A DNA stretch of 64,000 bases from NCBI RefSeq assembly GCF_004345855.1, contig NZ_SLXN01000005.1, positions 62,001 through 126,000 of the forward strand, in the 5' to 3' direction. A program made the translations under genes and the position numbers. Positions 43,827-60,664 of the stretch are shown here, piece by piece (the stretch's first letter is position 1; every line of letters starts with the position of its first letter). Below the pieces are notes generated by a model, which saw nothing but the letters and a program-made list of their open reading frames with translations, ran no database searches and was not told the DNA's origin. This stretch comes from Sphingomonas sp. BK235 (GTDB taxonomy: Bacteria > Pseudomonadota > Alphaproteobacteria > Sphingomonadales > Sphingomonadaceae).

Positions 43827-43899
43827 CGCGCATCCCGCTACCGCGCCCGCGGCGCAGGTCAACCGCCGCGCCGCGCCGCGGCGCCGCGCCCCCGCCCGG

Positions 43900-43928
43900 T
43901 TGACGCTCCGACACGACGAGCCTATATC
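43900..43928 (+). promoter_or_regulatory. Probable sigma-70 promoter of rpoB
   Basis: TTGACG (43900-43905) and TATATC (43923-43928) are separated by exactly 17 bases, about 180 bases ahead of the rpoB start. rpoB here has no rplJL upstream, so it needs its own promoter. Confidence 0.65.
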
Positions 43929-44108
43929 CCGCGCTCTTCCTTCGGGTCCGGGACATGACACGCCGTCGCGCAGCGGGTCATACGTATGGGGTCGAGGGGT
44001 TCAGGACGCTGAAGGTCGCCGTCTCCCGCCCGCCGGGATCAGACGCGCGGCCTTTCGCCGTTCGGTCCCATGCGCCCGTATATTCTGGCTGACGAGGCAC
44101 ACGCTCCT

Positions 44109-48290
<4,182 letters not shown>

Positions 48291-48300
48291 GCAGATAACA

Positions 48301-48417
48301 CCGTTCGTCCTGAGGAGCCGCTGAGCGAAGTCGAAGCGGCGCCTCGACGGACTGAGGCCGGGCAAGCCCTTCGAGACGGGCCTTCGCCTCGGCTCAGTCC
48401 CTCCTCAGGGCGAACGG
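48301..48417. repeat. 117-bp inverted-repeat element between rpoB and rpoC
   Basis: The outer arms CCGTTCGTCCTGAGGAG (48301-48317) and CTCCTCAGGGCGAACGG (48401-48417) pair with one mismatch. GGACTGAGG and GCTCAGTCC form a second inner arm. Fragments of the same family (TTCGAC...CTCAG) occur near 3645 and 15720. The element sits in the rpoBC transcript. Confidence 0.8.
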
Positions 48418-48450
48418 ATGTGGTTTTTCCCTCCCTGTGAGGAAAGCAAG

Positions 48451-52740
<4,290 letters not shown>

Positions 52741-52783
52741 GTTGCCGGGCGGCGGAGCGATCCGCCCCCGCCGACCTGAGACA

Positions 52784-52820
52784 GCCGCCGCCCGGGATGC
52801 CGGGCGGCGGCTTCTTTTTT
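52784..52820 (+). terminator. Rho-independent terminator of the rpoBC operon
   Basis: Perfect 11-bp GC stem (52784-52794 with 52801-52811), six-base loop GGATGC, followed by TTCTTTTTT. It ends about 80 bases after the rpoC stop. Confidence 0.93.
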
Positions 52821-52889
52821 GTGCCCCGTCGCGGTGGCCGCAGGAAGGAGCGTCCTAGGAAGAGAGGGTTATACCTGGGAGGCGAGACC

Positions 52890-53168
52890 ATGACCGATCA
52901 GCCGCGCGTTCCCGTGCGCCCCGAGCACGTCCTGCCCGACGGCGACGACACCGTCCCGCTCGCTGATGGCGGCGTCGCGCGCAAGGGGACGATCGCCGCC
53001 TTCCTGCGCAACGCGCAGCGCTGGGCCGAGCCGGCGATCGCGCCCGAGGAGCGCGCGCTGCTGACCGAGGCGACCGCGGAGGCGGTGCCCGCGCTGCGGG
53101 CGCTGGGGCTGTTCGCGGTGCTCGAGGTGCGCGACCCGGCGCTGCGCGCGCTGGTCGACGCCTGCTGA
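52890..53168 (+). CDS. Small protein of unknown function (92 aa)
   Basis: Predicted soluble and helical, starting MTDQPRVPVRPEHVLPDGDDTVPLADGGVARKGTIAAFL and ending DPALRALVDAC. It is preceded by GGGAGGCGAG at suitable spacing. Codon use is normal for this genome. No domain was recognised. It lies six bases ahead of the next gene, which probably shares its transcript. Confidence 0.65.
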   Translation: MTDQPRVPVRPEHVLPDGDDTVPLADGGVARKGTIAAFLRNAQRWAEPAIAPEERALLTEATAEAVPALRALGLFAVLEVRDPALRALVDAC

Positions 53169-53174
53169 CGCACG

Positions 53175-53558
53175 ATGCGGCCGATCGGCGGCGACCGCGA
53201 CCGCCACCGCGCGGCGGCGCGGTCGCGGTGGCGCGCGGCGCGCCGGCGTCGCGCCACCAAGCGGCTGGTCCATGCCGTGTCTGCCGCCGCGGCCGCGTTG
53301 ACGATCGTGGTGCTCTCGGTCGAACCCTATGAGTGGATGATCGGCGCGCAGGAGCCGGGACGCGTGGTGACGCGCTGCGACCTGCTCGCGCTGCGGGATC
53401 CGGCGCGCCCGCTGCTGGCGGCGCTGCTGCTCGTGCCGGTGGCGGTGCTGCTGGTCGGGGCGTGGCGGCGGCCGCGCTCGCGGCTGTGCCTCCTGCTCAG
53501 CAGCGCGCTGGCGGTGCTGTGGCTCTACCGCTTCCACCTGCGCTTCGCGGCATGTTAG
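53175..53558 (+). CDS. Small membrane protein of unknown function (127 aa)
   Basis: A strongly basic N-terminus (RDRHRAAARSRWRAARRRRATKR) is followed by two predicted helices (VSAAAAALTIVVLSV and PLLAALLLVPVAVLLVGAW) and possibly a third (CLLLSSALAVLWLY). Six bases after the 92-aa gene. The start is uncertain because of the basic low-complexity beginning. No family recognised. Confidence 0.55.
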   Translation: MRPIGGDRDRHRAAARSRWRAARRRRATKRLVHAVSAAAAALTIVVLSVEPYEWMIGAQEPGRVVTRCDLLALRDPARPLLAALLLVPVAVLLVGAWRRPRSRLCLLLSSALAVLWLYRFHLRFAAC

Positions 53559-53588
53559 CTGTTTGCTCCACGCCGGTCGAGCCGTGCT

Positions 53589-53624
53589 CCGGTGAACGCT
53601 GGGCACCTGCGTTCGCAGGAGCAT
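53589..53624. repeat. Diverged copy of the CTCCTGCG/CTCCGGCG hairpin element
   Basis: GTGCTCCGGTGAACG followed by ACCTGCGTTCGCAGGAGCA: a shortened, inverted relative of the double hairpin at 36456-36531. Confidence 0.55.
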
Positions 53625-53751
53625 TGTGCCCGTCCACACGAGATGGCCGACCGTCGGCCCGCGCCGGGCGATCGATCGCGTAGCGCCGCGCGGATGGCGG
53701 CGCACCCCGAGCGGAGACCGCGCCTTAACCATCGTCGGTGCAGGAGGGCGC

Positions 53752-54864
53752 ATGTTCGCTCGCCGCCTCCACCGGAACGGCCCCATTGCGCCGAACCGGC
53801 GCGCGGGCGTGGCGTGGCTGGCGGCGCTGCTGATCCTCGTCACGCTCGGTCTGGCCACGCCTGCCGCGCCCGCGCCGCCGGCAGCGCCCAGCGCAAGCGG
53901 CGATGCCGCGCTGTACCGCGCGATCGATCGGCGGGTGCGCGCTGGCGAGGGCTATTATGCCGCCGCCGCGGACGAGCAGCGCCGCCGCGACTTTCCGCTG
54001 CGCCCGTTCGTCACGGTACGACTGCCGACCCGCGCCTGGATCTATGCCGCGCTGGGGCCGGGGGCGGCCCTGCTCCTGCTGCGCGCGCTGGCGCTGCTGA
54101 CCTTGCTCGCCACCGTGCGGCGCCTGCTCGGCGCGACCGTCGCCACGCCGCTGGCCGGTGCGGCGGCCGTGCTCGCCGCGGCGTCGATCCTGCCGCTCGC
54201 GACACCGGTCGTGGCGCTCTGGCCGGAATGCTGGGCCGGTCTGCTGGTGGCACTGTCGCTCGCGGTGCGCGGCGCACGCGGCTGGCGGCTCGCCGCGTTG
54301 CTCGGGCTGGCGGCGGCGCTCTTCCGCGAGTTCGCGCTGGTCTATCTGGCGATGATGGCCGTGGCCGCGCTGACCGAGCGCCGCCGCGGCGAGGCGCTCG
54401 GCTGGTTGGCGGCCGGCGGCGTCGCCGGGATCGCGCTCGCCGCGCATGCGCTCGCGGTGGCGGACGTGGTGCGCGCGGGCGACGCGGCCTCGCCGGGGTG
54501 GGTCCGCGCGGGCGGCTGGGGGTTCGATCTCGCCATGGCGCGGGCGACCACCCCGCTGGCGCTGCTCCCCGCCGCGGCGGCGGCGCTGCTGGTCCCGCTC
54601 GCGCTCTACGGCTGGGCGAGCGCGGCGGGGGGCTATGCGCGGCGGGTGACGCTGACGCTGCTGGCGTGGTTGCTGGCGGGGCTGATCGTCGGGCGCGCCG
54701 AGAATGCCTATTGGGGGCTGATGCTCGCGCCGCTGTGGCTGGCCGGGCTGCCGCTCGCGCTGGCACCGTTGCTGCGCACGGCAGCGCGCGATTGCACATG
54801 GCGCATCGACGATCGCGGAGCTTGCAATTGCGCGCTTACCGCGCGTTCACCAGATCGCCCTTAG
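53752..54864 (+). CDS. Polytopic membrane protein of unknown function
   Basis: The protein has 370 aa with about eight to nine predicted helices. After the first helix (VAWLAALLILVTLGLATPAA) comes a hydrophilic loop with GDAALYRAIDRRVRAGEGYYAAAADEQRRRDFPLRPF. An acidic residue followed by a loop like this, plus ALFREFALVYLAMM, suggests a GT87/DUF2029-like or other polyprenyl-phosphate-sugar-dependent glycosyltransferase fold. This is tentative. AGGAGGG lies upstream of the start. Confidence 0.65.
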   Translation: MFARRLHRNGPIAPNRRAGVAWLAALLILVTLGLATPAAPAPPAAPSASGDAALYRAIDRRVRAGEGYYAAAADEQRRRDFPLRPFVTVRLPTRAWIYAALGPGAALLLLRALALLTLLATVRRLLGATVATPLAGAAAVLAAASILPLATPVVALWPECWAGLLVALSLAVRGARGWRLAALLGLAAALFREFALVYLAMMAVAALTERRRGEALGWLAAGGVAGIALAAHALAVADVVRAGDAASPGWVRAGGWGFDLAMARATTPLALLPAAAAALLVPLALYGWASAAGGYARRVTLTLLAWLLAGLIVGRAENAYWGLMLAPLWLAGLPLALAPLLRTAARDCTWRIDDRGACNCALTARSPDRP

Positions 54865-54898
54865 TGCTGCACCGCAACATCAGCACGCAGGGGTTCGC

Positions 54899-55027
54899 AT
54901 GTTCTCGCTTCTTTATCTGATCGTCAGCCACCGCCGTGCCGCGCGCGCGCAGGTCGCCGCGCCGCTCCCGCTCGCCCCGGTCGCCGCGCCCGAGGCGGTC
55001 GACGCGCCCTATCGCCTCGCGGCCTGA
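54899..55027 (+). CDS. Possible 42-residue peptide
   Basis: It starts MFSLLYLIVSHRRAARAQVA and ends APYRLAA, with a short hydrophobic start and an Ala/Pro-rich tail. AGGGG lies six bases before the ATG. Codon third positions are G/C rich, as in real genes here. Its last 19 bases overlap the end of the convergent ATP-grasp gene. Unrecognised. Confidence 0.4.
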   Translation: MFSLLYLIVSHRRAARAQVAAPLPLAPVAAPEAVDAPYRLAA

Positions 55028-55872
55028 TCGCCGCCGGACCGCTGATCGGCCCAATAGGAGCCGAAATGCAGGTCCCAGCTGCGCGGGCGGAAGCGGTCCA
55101 GCCCTGACCCCGGATAGAGCGTGAACTCGCCGAAATAGGGGCGGCCACCGACATCGTAGAGGTCGACGCGCGCGAAATCGTGCGGCGCCGCCAGCGCCTC
55201 CGCCGCCGCGATCATCCGCGCGAGCGAGGCCGGCGGCGCCACCGCGCGTGCATCGGGCGGGAATTCGAACGCGCAGTCCAACCGCCGCCACGCGCGATCG
55301 AACATGACGCGGCGGTGGCGGTGCTCGCGGTCGAGGTCGACCTGGACGAACTCCACCCGCCCCCCGAACACGAAGAACTTATAGTCGACCGGCAGCACCC
55401 GGCCGCAGCCGATCAGCGGCTCGACCAGCAGTTGCGGCGTGATCCGCGAGTAGAGCCACTCGTGCAGCAACGGCGCATAGGGCCGGCGCAGCCAGCGCGC
55501 CGCGCGCCGCGACGTCGCGCGCCAGTCGAGCGGATCGCCCGCGCGCACGAAGATCGTCTGCTGGCTGGCGTGCGAGGATTTGAGCACGAACGGGCGCGGC
55601 CACGGCGGCGACGCGGGCAGCGCGGTGCCATGCCACAGCGTCGGGATCACCCACTCGGCGCCGAGCGTCGCGCTCACCTGCGCCTTGACCGCGACCTTGT
55701 CGGCCAGCTCGGGCCAGCGTGCGTCGCGCTCGTACAGCTTGCGCGCGGTCACCAGCTCGCTGAAGCGCCGCGGTGCCGCGAGATCGGGCCAGCGCCCGAA
55801 GCGCCAGAGATAGAGCAGCCGCGGCAGCACGGTGGCGGCACGGTGCGGGCGTGATGGCTCGACGGGTGGCAC
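55009..55872 (-). CDS. TupA-like ATP-grasp protein (cell-surface polysaccharide)
   Basis: The protein has 287 aa from a GTG at 55872; the frame is open to 55980, so the start is uncertain. The pattern KVAVKAQVSATLGAEWVIPTLW, FVLKSSHASQQTIFV, LLHEWLYSRITPQLLVEPLI, VDYKFFVFGGRVEFVQVDLDREHRHRRVMFD and DLYDVGGRPYFGEFTLYPGSGLDRF is that of the TupA-like ATP-grasp family (PF14305), linked to teichuronopeptide and polysaccharide modification. It probably ligates an amino acid to a surface polymer. Next to an integral membrane glycan-type protein. Confidence 0.85.
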   Translation of the reverse strand: MPPVEPSRPHRAATVLPRLLYLWRFGRWPDLAAPRRFSELVTARKLYERDARWPELADKVAVKAQVSATLGAEWVIPTLWHGTALPASPPWPRPFVLKSSHASQQTIFVRAGDPLDWRATSRRAARWLRRPYAPLLHEWLYSRITPQLLVEPLIGCGRVLPVDYKFFVFGGRVEFVQVDLDREHRHRRVMFDRAWRRLDCAFEFPPDARAVAPPASLARMIAAAEALAAPHDFARVDLYDVGGRPYFGEFTLYPGSGLDRFRPRSWDLHFGSYWADQRSGGDQAARR

Positions 55873-56070
55873 GCTCGATCCCGGCTGCGGCAGCTCGGCG
55901 CGCGGTAGCCAGCCGCGCCGCGCGCCGCAAGCCGGCAGTGACGATGCGGGGCGCGTCGCGGCTGCGCGGCATCCCCCCAACGCGAACGGGGCGACCTTCC
56001 GCCAGGAAGGCCGCCCCGCTGCTGCTGAGCCCGTGCCCCGCGGGCGAACCCGCGGGATCCGGATATCGGC

Positions 56071-56451
56071 TTACTTGAGCTCGACGGTCGCGCCGGCTTC
56101 CTCGAGCTGCTTCTTGACCTTCTCGGCCTCGTCCTTGCTCACGCCTTCCTTGACCGGCTTCGGCGCGCCCTCGACGAGCGCCTTCGCCTCGGTCAGGCCG
56201 AGCCCGGTGATCGCGCGGACCTCCTTGATGACGTTGATCTTCTTGCCACCGTCGCCGGTCAGGATCACGTCGAACTCGGTCTTCTCCTCGGCGGCCGGCG
56301 CACCCGCGCCCGCGCCACCGGCGGCCGGGGCAGCGGCGACGGCCGCGGCGGCCGAGACGCCCCACTTCTCTTCGAGCAGCTTCGAGAGCTCGGCGGCCTC
56401 GAGGACGGTCAGCTCGCTCAGCTGGTCAACCAGCGCGTTCAGGTCTGCCAT
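56071..56451 (-). CDS. rplL: 50S ribosomal protein L7/L12
   Basis: The protein has 126 aa. The N-terminal dimerisation helices [31 protein letters not shown], the Ala/Gly hinge (about 35-52) and the C-terminal factor-binding domain with [41 protein letters not shown] are standard. It forms the ribosomal stalk with L10. Downstream of rplJ on the minus strand; no rpoB follows it here. Confidence 0.97.
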   Translation of the reverse strand: MADLNALVDQLSELTVLEAAELSKLLEEKWGVSAAAAVAAAPAAGGAGAGAPAAEEKTEFDVILTGDGGKKINVIKEVRAITGLGLTEAKALVEGAPKPVKEGVSKDEAEKVKKQLEEAGATVELK

Positions 56452-56519
56452 GATTGTACTTCCTATCAAGCGGGGACAGGTGCCCCATGTTCACAAACAA
56501 ATGCCGGTCAGCTGCCCGA

Positions 56520-57035
56520 TCAGGCGGCTTCCTTCTCCGCGTGCGCGGCGAGGACGCGCGCGATCTGCGCGGCCGGTGCCTGGGCGATCGTGGCGATCTT
56601 CGTGGCCGGGGCCACGATGAGGCCGACGATCTTGGCGCGCAGCTCGTCCAGCGACGGGAGCGTCGCCAGTGCCTGCACGCCGGCCAGGTCGAGCGCGGTC
56701 GCGCCCATCGCGCCGCCGACGATCTCGAACTTGTCGGTCGTCTTGGCGAAATCGACCGCCACCTTGGCCGCCGCGACCGGGTCGGTCGAGGACGCCAGGC
56801 CGACCGGACCCGTCAGCAATTCGCTGAGCGAGCCATAGTCCGTGCCGTCGAGCGCGATCCTGGCAAGCTTGTTCTTCGAGACCTTGTAGCTCGCGCCGGC
56901 GTCCCGCATCCGGTTGCGCAAGTCGGTCGACTGCGCCACCGTCATCCCGAGGTTGCGGGTGACGACCACCACGCCGACCTTCGAGAAGGTATCGTTCAGC
57001 TCGGCGACGGCCGCGGTCTTCTGACTACGATCCAT
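56520..57035 (-). CDS. rplJ: 50S ribosomal protein L10
   Basis: The protein has 171 aa. MDRSQKTAAVAELNDTFSKVGVVVVTRNLGMTVAQSTDLRNRMRDAGASYKVSKNKLARIAL is a typical L10 start, and the C-terminal helix that binds L7/L12 dimers is present. ATG at 57035 has GGAG upstream; a GTG four codons earlier is possible. The gene follows a structured leader and precedes rplL by 68 bases. L10 normally represses its own mRNA. Confidence 0.97.
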   Translation of the reverse strand: MDRSQKTAAVAELNDTFSKVGVVVVTRNLGMTVAQSTDLRNRMRDAGASYKVSKNKLARIALDGTDYGSLSELLTGPVGLASSTDPVAAAKVAVDFAKTTDKFEIVGGAMGATALDLAGVQALATLPSLDELRAKIVGLIVAPATKIATIAQAPAAQIARVLAAHAEKEAA

Positions 57036-57039
57036 GCCA

Positions 57040-57250
57040 TTCTCCACGTTGGGACAGAAGGCCGAGGCCGCCTGTCCGGGTACGAACCGCCGCGCGCAGA
57101 GCGCCCGGCGGCAGTGTCCAGCGATGGGGAATGGGAGCCCGTGCGGGCAGCGGCAGCGCGCGCCTCTGAGGGCACGCCGCGGCCGCGTTGGTCCTGTCCC
57201 CGTCTCGGCGGGGAATTAAGGCCCTGGGGCCACCCGCTGTCTCGGACGGT
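57040..57250 (-). promoter_or_regulatory. Probable L10-type autoregulatory leader of rplJ-rplL
   Basis: On the minus strand the leader contains GGCCTTAATTCCCCGCCGAG then ACGGGGACAGGACCAACGCG, where CCCCGCCGAGACGGGG forms a hairpin. Further GC stems follow before the rplJ start. This resembles the L10 leader of proteobacteria. Exact limits were not determined. Confidence 0.45.
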
Positions 57251-57324
57251 GCGTCATCGCCCGGGGGCGGGACGCGCGGGGCGGCTCATAGCGGATCGCG
57301 CGCGCCAGTCAAGCGGGCGGCGCG

Positions 57325-57375
57325 CTGTCACGCAGGCGTAACGCTCACGTCATTCCGCTCTCATCAAACTGTCGC
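57325..57375 (+). promoter_or_regulatory. PHO-box array ahead of phoX
   Basis: Seven-base PhoB half-sites (consensus CTGTCAT) recur in 11-base phase: CTGTCAC (57325), weak GCGTAAC (57336), ACGTCAT (57347), CTCTCAT (57358) and CTGTCGC (57369), each separated by four bases. They end about 60 bases before the phoX start. Confidence 0.72.
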
Positions 57376-57437
57376 GGCGGTGCCTTGGAGCGCGGCCAAA
57401 AGGCCTGGGTACAAGCACATCGCGCCCAGGGAGCGTC

Positions 57438-59963
57438 ATGACCGACCAGCAGCTCAGCATCCTCGCCCCGTCCTATGACGACGGCGACGTCGACACCAAC
57501 CCGACCCGCAACCCGCATCTCGCCGACCTCGTCGCGCGCCGCTACTCGCGCCGCCAGCTGATGGGCGGGATGAGCGCGATGACCACCGCGGTGTTCGGCG
57601 GCGCGCTGCTCACCGGCTGCGACGACGACGACCGGCAGGACATCATCACCGTCTCCGACGGCGTCAACGTCCAGACGCAGGGCGGCCGCGTCGTCACGCT
57701 CACCGCGACGGCGACCGACAATGCCACCACCACCGCCTTCACCCAGGTCAGCGGCCCGACCGTGGCGGTGATCGCGAGCGGCAATTCGATCACCTTCACC
57801 GCGCCCAATGTCGCCCAGTCGACCGCGCTGGTGTTCGAGTTCACCGCCAGCGGCGGCAGCGGCTCGAGCAGCGCGCGCTCCACCGTCACCGTGCTGCCCG
57901 CGACGCTCGCCTTCACCGCGGTGGCGAAGAACCTCAACGACGTCGTCACCGTGCCGTCGGACTATCGCGTCACCGTGCTGTACCGGCTCGGCGACCCGAT
58001 CGCGGCGAGCGTCGCGGCCTATGCCAACAACGGCACCGACGGCGACTTCGCGCAGCGCGCGGGCGACCACCATGACGGCATGTCCTATTTCGGCCTGGCC
58101 GCGAGCGGCAACGCGCCCGACGCGTCGAACAACACGCGCGGCCTGCTGGTGCTCAACCACGAGAACATCACCCAGGCCTATCTCCACGCCAACGGCCCGT
58201 CGCCGTCGCCGCGCCCCGAGGCCGAGGCGATCAAGGAGATCGAGGCGCACGGCGTCTCGGTGGTCGAGGTGACGCGCGCGAGCAACACCGGCGCGTGGAG
58301 CTACGTGCAGGGCGGTGCGCTCAACCGCCGCGTCACGCCCAACACGCCGATGCAGTTCAACGGCCCCGCGCGCGGCAGTGCCGCGCTGCGCACGCGCTAT
58401 TCGACCGACGGCACCGCCGGGCGCGGCACGATCAACAATTGCGCCAACGGCTACATGCCCTGGGGCACCTACCTCACCAACGAGGAGAATTGGGCGGGCT
58501 ATTTCCGCCGCACCGCGGGTGACGCCGCGGTCCGCACCGCCGCGGGCAACGCCAGGCAGAACGTCTCGCTGGCGCGCTACGGCATCGGCGAGGGGCGGTC
58601 GGGCAATTACGGCTGGACCACGGTGACCCCCGCCGATGCCGCGAGCACGGTGTTCGCGCGCTGGGACGCCACCGCGTCGGCCAGCGCTGCCGCGGACGGC
58701 ACCGCCGACTTTCGCAACGAGCCGTTCCAGTTCGGCTGGGTGGTCGAGATCGATCCCTATACCCAGACGTCGACCCCGCGGAAGCGCACCGCGCTCGGCC
58801 GGATGAACCATGAAGGCTGCATGGCGGGCCGGGTGATCGCCGGCGTGCGCCCCGCCTTCTACATGGGCGACGACGCGCAGAACGAATATATCTACAAGTT
58901 CGTCTCCGCCACGCCCTGGGTCGCCGCCGACGCCACGCCGGGCGACCGGCTCGCGACGGGTGACAAATATCTCGACAGCGGCACGCTCTACGTCGCGCGC
59001 TTCGACGCGGACGGTACCGGCACCTGGCTGCCGCTGACCTTCGGGCAGAACGGGCTGACCGCCGCCAACGCGACCTATGCCTTCGCCGATCAGGCCGACG
59101 TGCTGATCAACACCCGCCTCGCCGCCGACGTGCTGGGCGCGACGCGGATGGACCGGCCCGAATGGACCGCGGTCAACCCGGTCAATGGCGAGATGTACTG
59201 CACGCTGACCAACAATTCGTCGCGCACGCCCGCGACCACCGACGCGGCCAACCCGCGCGCCTACACCGATCCCAAGCTGCCGCAGGGCGACACGGTCAAC
59301 GCCGATCCGCCCACCAGCGCGCAGGCGACCCGCGGCAACGCCAACGGCCATGTGATCCGGCTGCGCGAGGCGGGCGACACGTCGGAGGCGACCCGCTTCA
59401 CCTGGGACATCTACGCCTTCGGCGCGGGCAGCGACCTCGATCCCACCAACATCAACCTGTCGGGGCTCGACGCGAGCAACGATTTCTCCTCGCCCGACGG
59501 GCTGTGGTTCGGGCTGCCGAGCAACGCCAGCGGCCAGGTTTCGCCGGTGCTGTGGATCGAGACCGATGACGGCGCCTATACCGACGTCACCAACTGCATG
59601 TTGCTCGCGGCGATGCCGGGGCAGGTCGGCGACGGCGGGACGCGCACGGTCAACAATACGCTGACCACCGCGGCCAACGCCACCACCACCAGCACCACCA
59701 CGACGCGGATCGGCGCGGCGCCGGGCAGCAAGCTCAAGCGCTTCCTGGTCGGGCCGAAGGAGTGCGAGATCACCGGCATCACCTCGACGCCGGATGGCCG
59801 CTCGCTGTTCGTCAACATCCAGCACCCGGGCGAGAACGGCGGGCCGACCAACATCACGTCGAGCTGGCCGGCGAACCAGGCGGGGGCGGTGACCACCCCG
59901 ACGCGCCCGCGCTCGGCGACGATCGTCATCACCAAGATCGACGGCGGCGTCGTCGGTCTCTGA
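57438..59963 (+). CDS. phoX: PhoX-family alkaline phosphatase, predicted Tat-lipoprotein
   Basis: The protein has 841 aa. The twin-arginine motif SRRQLM (38-43) leads a hydrophobic segment ending LLTGC (lipobox, Cys61) followed by four Asp. Residues about 68-155 form an inserted beta domain resembling PKD/Ig-like repeats. The PhoX (DUF839) catalytic region follows, with GDHHDGMSYFGL, LVLNHEN, GYMPWGTYLTNEENWAGYF, GRMNHEGC, YMGDDAQNEYIYKFV and SSPDGLWFG. PhoX enzymes release phosphate from phosphoesters using Ca2+/Fe3+. AGGGAG precedes the ATG. The upstream PHO boxes imply phosphate-starvation control by PhoB. Confidence 0.93.
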   Translation: MTDQQLSILAPSYDDGDVDTNPTRNPHLADLVARRYSRRQLMGGMSAMTTAVFGGALLTGCDDDDRQDIITVSDGVNVQTQGGRVVTLTATATDNATTTAFTQVSGPTVAVIASGNSITFTAPNVAQSTALVFEFTASGGSGSSSARSTVTVLPATLAFTAVAKNLNDVVTVPSDYRVTVLYRLGDPIAASVAAYANNGTDGDFAQRAGDHHDGMSYFGLAASGNAPDASNNTRGLLVLNHENITQAYLHANGPSPSPRPEAEAIKEIEAHGVSVVEVTRASNTGAWSYVQGGALNRRVTPNTPMQFNGPARGSAALRTRYSTDGTAGRGTINNCANGYMPWGTYLTNEENWAGYFRRTAGDAAVRTAAGNARQNVSLARYGIGEGRSGNYGWTTVTPADAASTVFARWDATASASAAADGTADFRNEPFQFGWVVEIDPYTQTSTPRKRTALGRMNHEGCMAGRVIAGVRPAFYMGDDAQNEYIYKFVSATPWVAADATPGDRLATGDKYLDSGTLYVARFDADGTGTWLPLTFGQNGLTAANATYAFADQADVLINTRLAADVLGATRMDRPEWTAVNPVNGEMYCTLTNNSSRTPATTDAANPRAYTDPKLPQGDTVNADPPTSAQATRGNANGHVIRLREAGDTSEATRFTWDIYAFGAGSDLDPTNINLSGLDASNDFSSPDGLWFGLPSNASGQVSPVLWIETDDGAYTDVTNCMLLAAMPGQVGDGGTRTVNNTLTTAANATTTSTTTTRIGAAPGSKLKRFLVGPKECEITGITSTPDGRSLFVNIQHPGENGGPTNITSSWPANQAGAVTTPTRPRSATIVITKIDGGVVGL

Positions 59964-59976
59964 CCGCGCTGCCGGC

Positions 59977-60013
59977 CCCGCGTCCCGCCCGGCCGAGGGC
60001 GGCGGGACGCGGG
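59977..60013. terminator. Long GC hairpin between convergent phoX and TM2 genes
   Basis: CCCGCGTCCCGCC (59977-59989) pairs perfectly with GGCGGGACGCGGG (60001-60013) around an 11-base loop. No T tract on either side. Position between two convergent stops suggests a bidirectional terminator. Confidence 0.6.
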
Positions 60014-60064
60014 CGCGTCCCTCCCGGCCGCGCGCCGGGAGTCACGCTCGCGCGGACACGTCGC

Positions 60065-60523
60065 TCACCCCCGCGGGTAGCGCGCGGCGAACTCGCGGTC
60101 GGACATCATCAGATAGCGCACCATGTCGATCAGCGAGAGCGGAAGGGTGACCAGCAAGCCGATCAGGGTGAAGGTCAGCACCGTCATCACGATCCCCGAC
60201 GTGACGCGCCCGAGATAGAAACGGTGGATGCCGAAGACGCCGAACAGGAAGGCGAGCGCCGCCGCGACATATTTGTTGCGGTCGCTCACCGGCGCCGGCA
60301 CCGGCACCGCCGCCACGCGCGCCGGGGGGGTGCCCGCGGGGGCGGGGACGGGGAAGACGTTGCGCGCATGGCTGCCCGCCGCCTCGAAATCCACCATCTG
60401 GCCGTGGCTCGGCTCGCCGTGCTGCGCCCAGTCCTGCGGCGTGAAGGTGTAGCGCTGCCCGTCCTCGCCCGCGACCACGCCCTCGCCGCTGCGCACGTCC
60501 ATCCCGAGTATCTGCCCGCGCAT
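60065..60523 (-). CDS. TM2-domain membrane protein
   Basis: The protein has 152 aa. The N-terminal 60 residues form an OB/cold-shock-like or KOW-like beta segment (MRGQILGMDVRSGEGVVAGEDGQRYTFTPQDW), followed by a Pro/Ala linker. The TM2 domain has KYVAAALAFLFGVFGIHRFYLGRVTSGIVMTVLTFTLIGLLVTLPLSLIDMVRYL, two helices around the GxxxxxRFYxG motif. Its function is unknown. Divergent from ptsP. Confidence 0.88.
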   Translation of the reverse strand: MRGQILGMDVRSGEGVVAGEDGQRYTFTPQDWAQHGEPSHGQMVDFEAAGSHARNVFPVPAPAGTPPARVAAVPVPAPVSDRNKYVAAALAFLFGVFGIHRFYLGRVTSGIVMTVLTFTLIGLLVTLPLSLIDMVRYLMMSDREFAARYPRG

Positions 60524-60664
60524 CCGTCACTCCCGGCACCGCTGTGCGCGTCTGTTCCCGCAGCCCCGCGGCTTTTGCAAGCGCCGCCACGACCCGCGAT
60601 GCACGCGCCGCATCCAAGAAAATGCTGCGTGGCACCCAAGCCATCGGTCTGATAGCCACGCCTC

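Noticed and set aside
57345..59825. 826-codon minus-strand open frame opposite phoX
   Set aside because: Shadow frame; phoX motifs on the plus strand are decisive.
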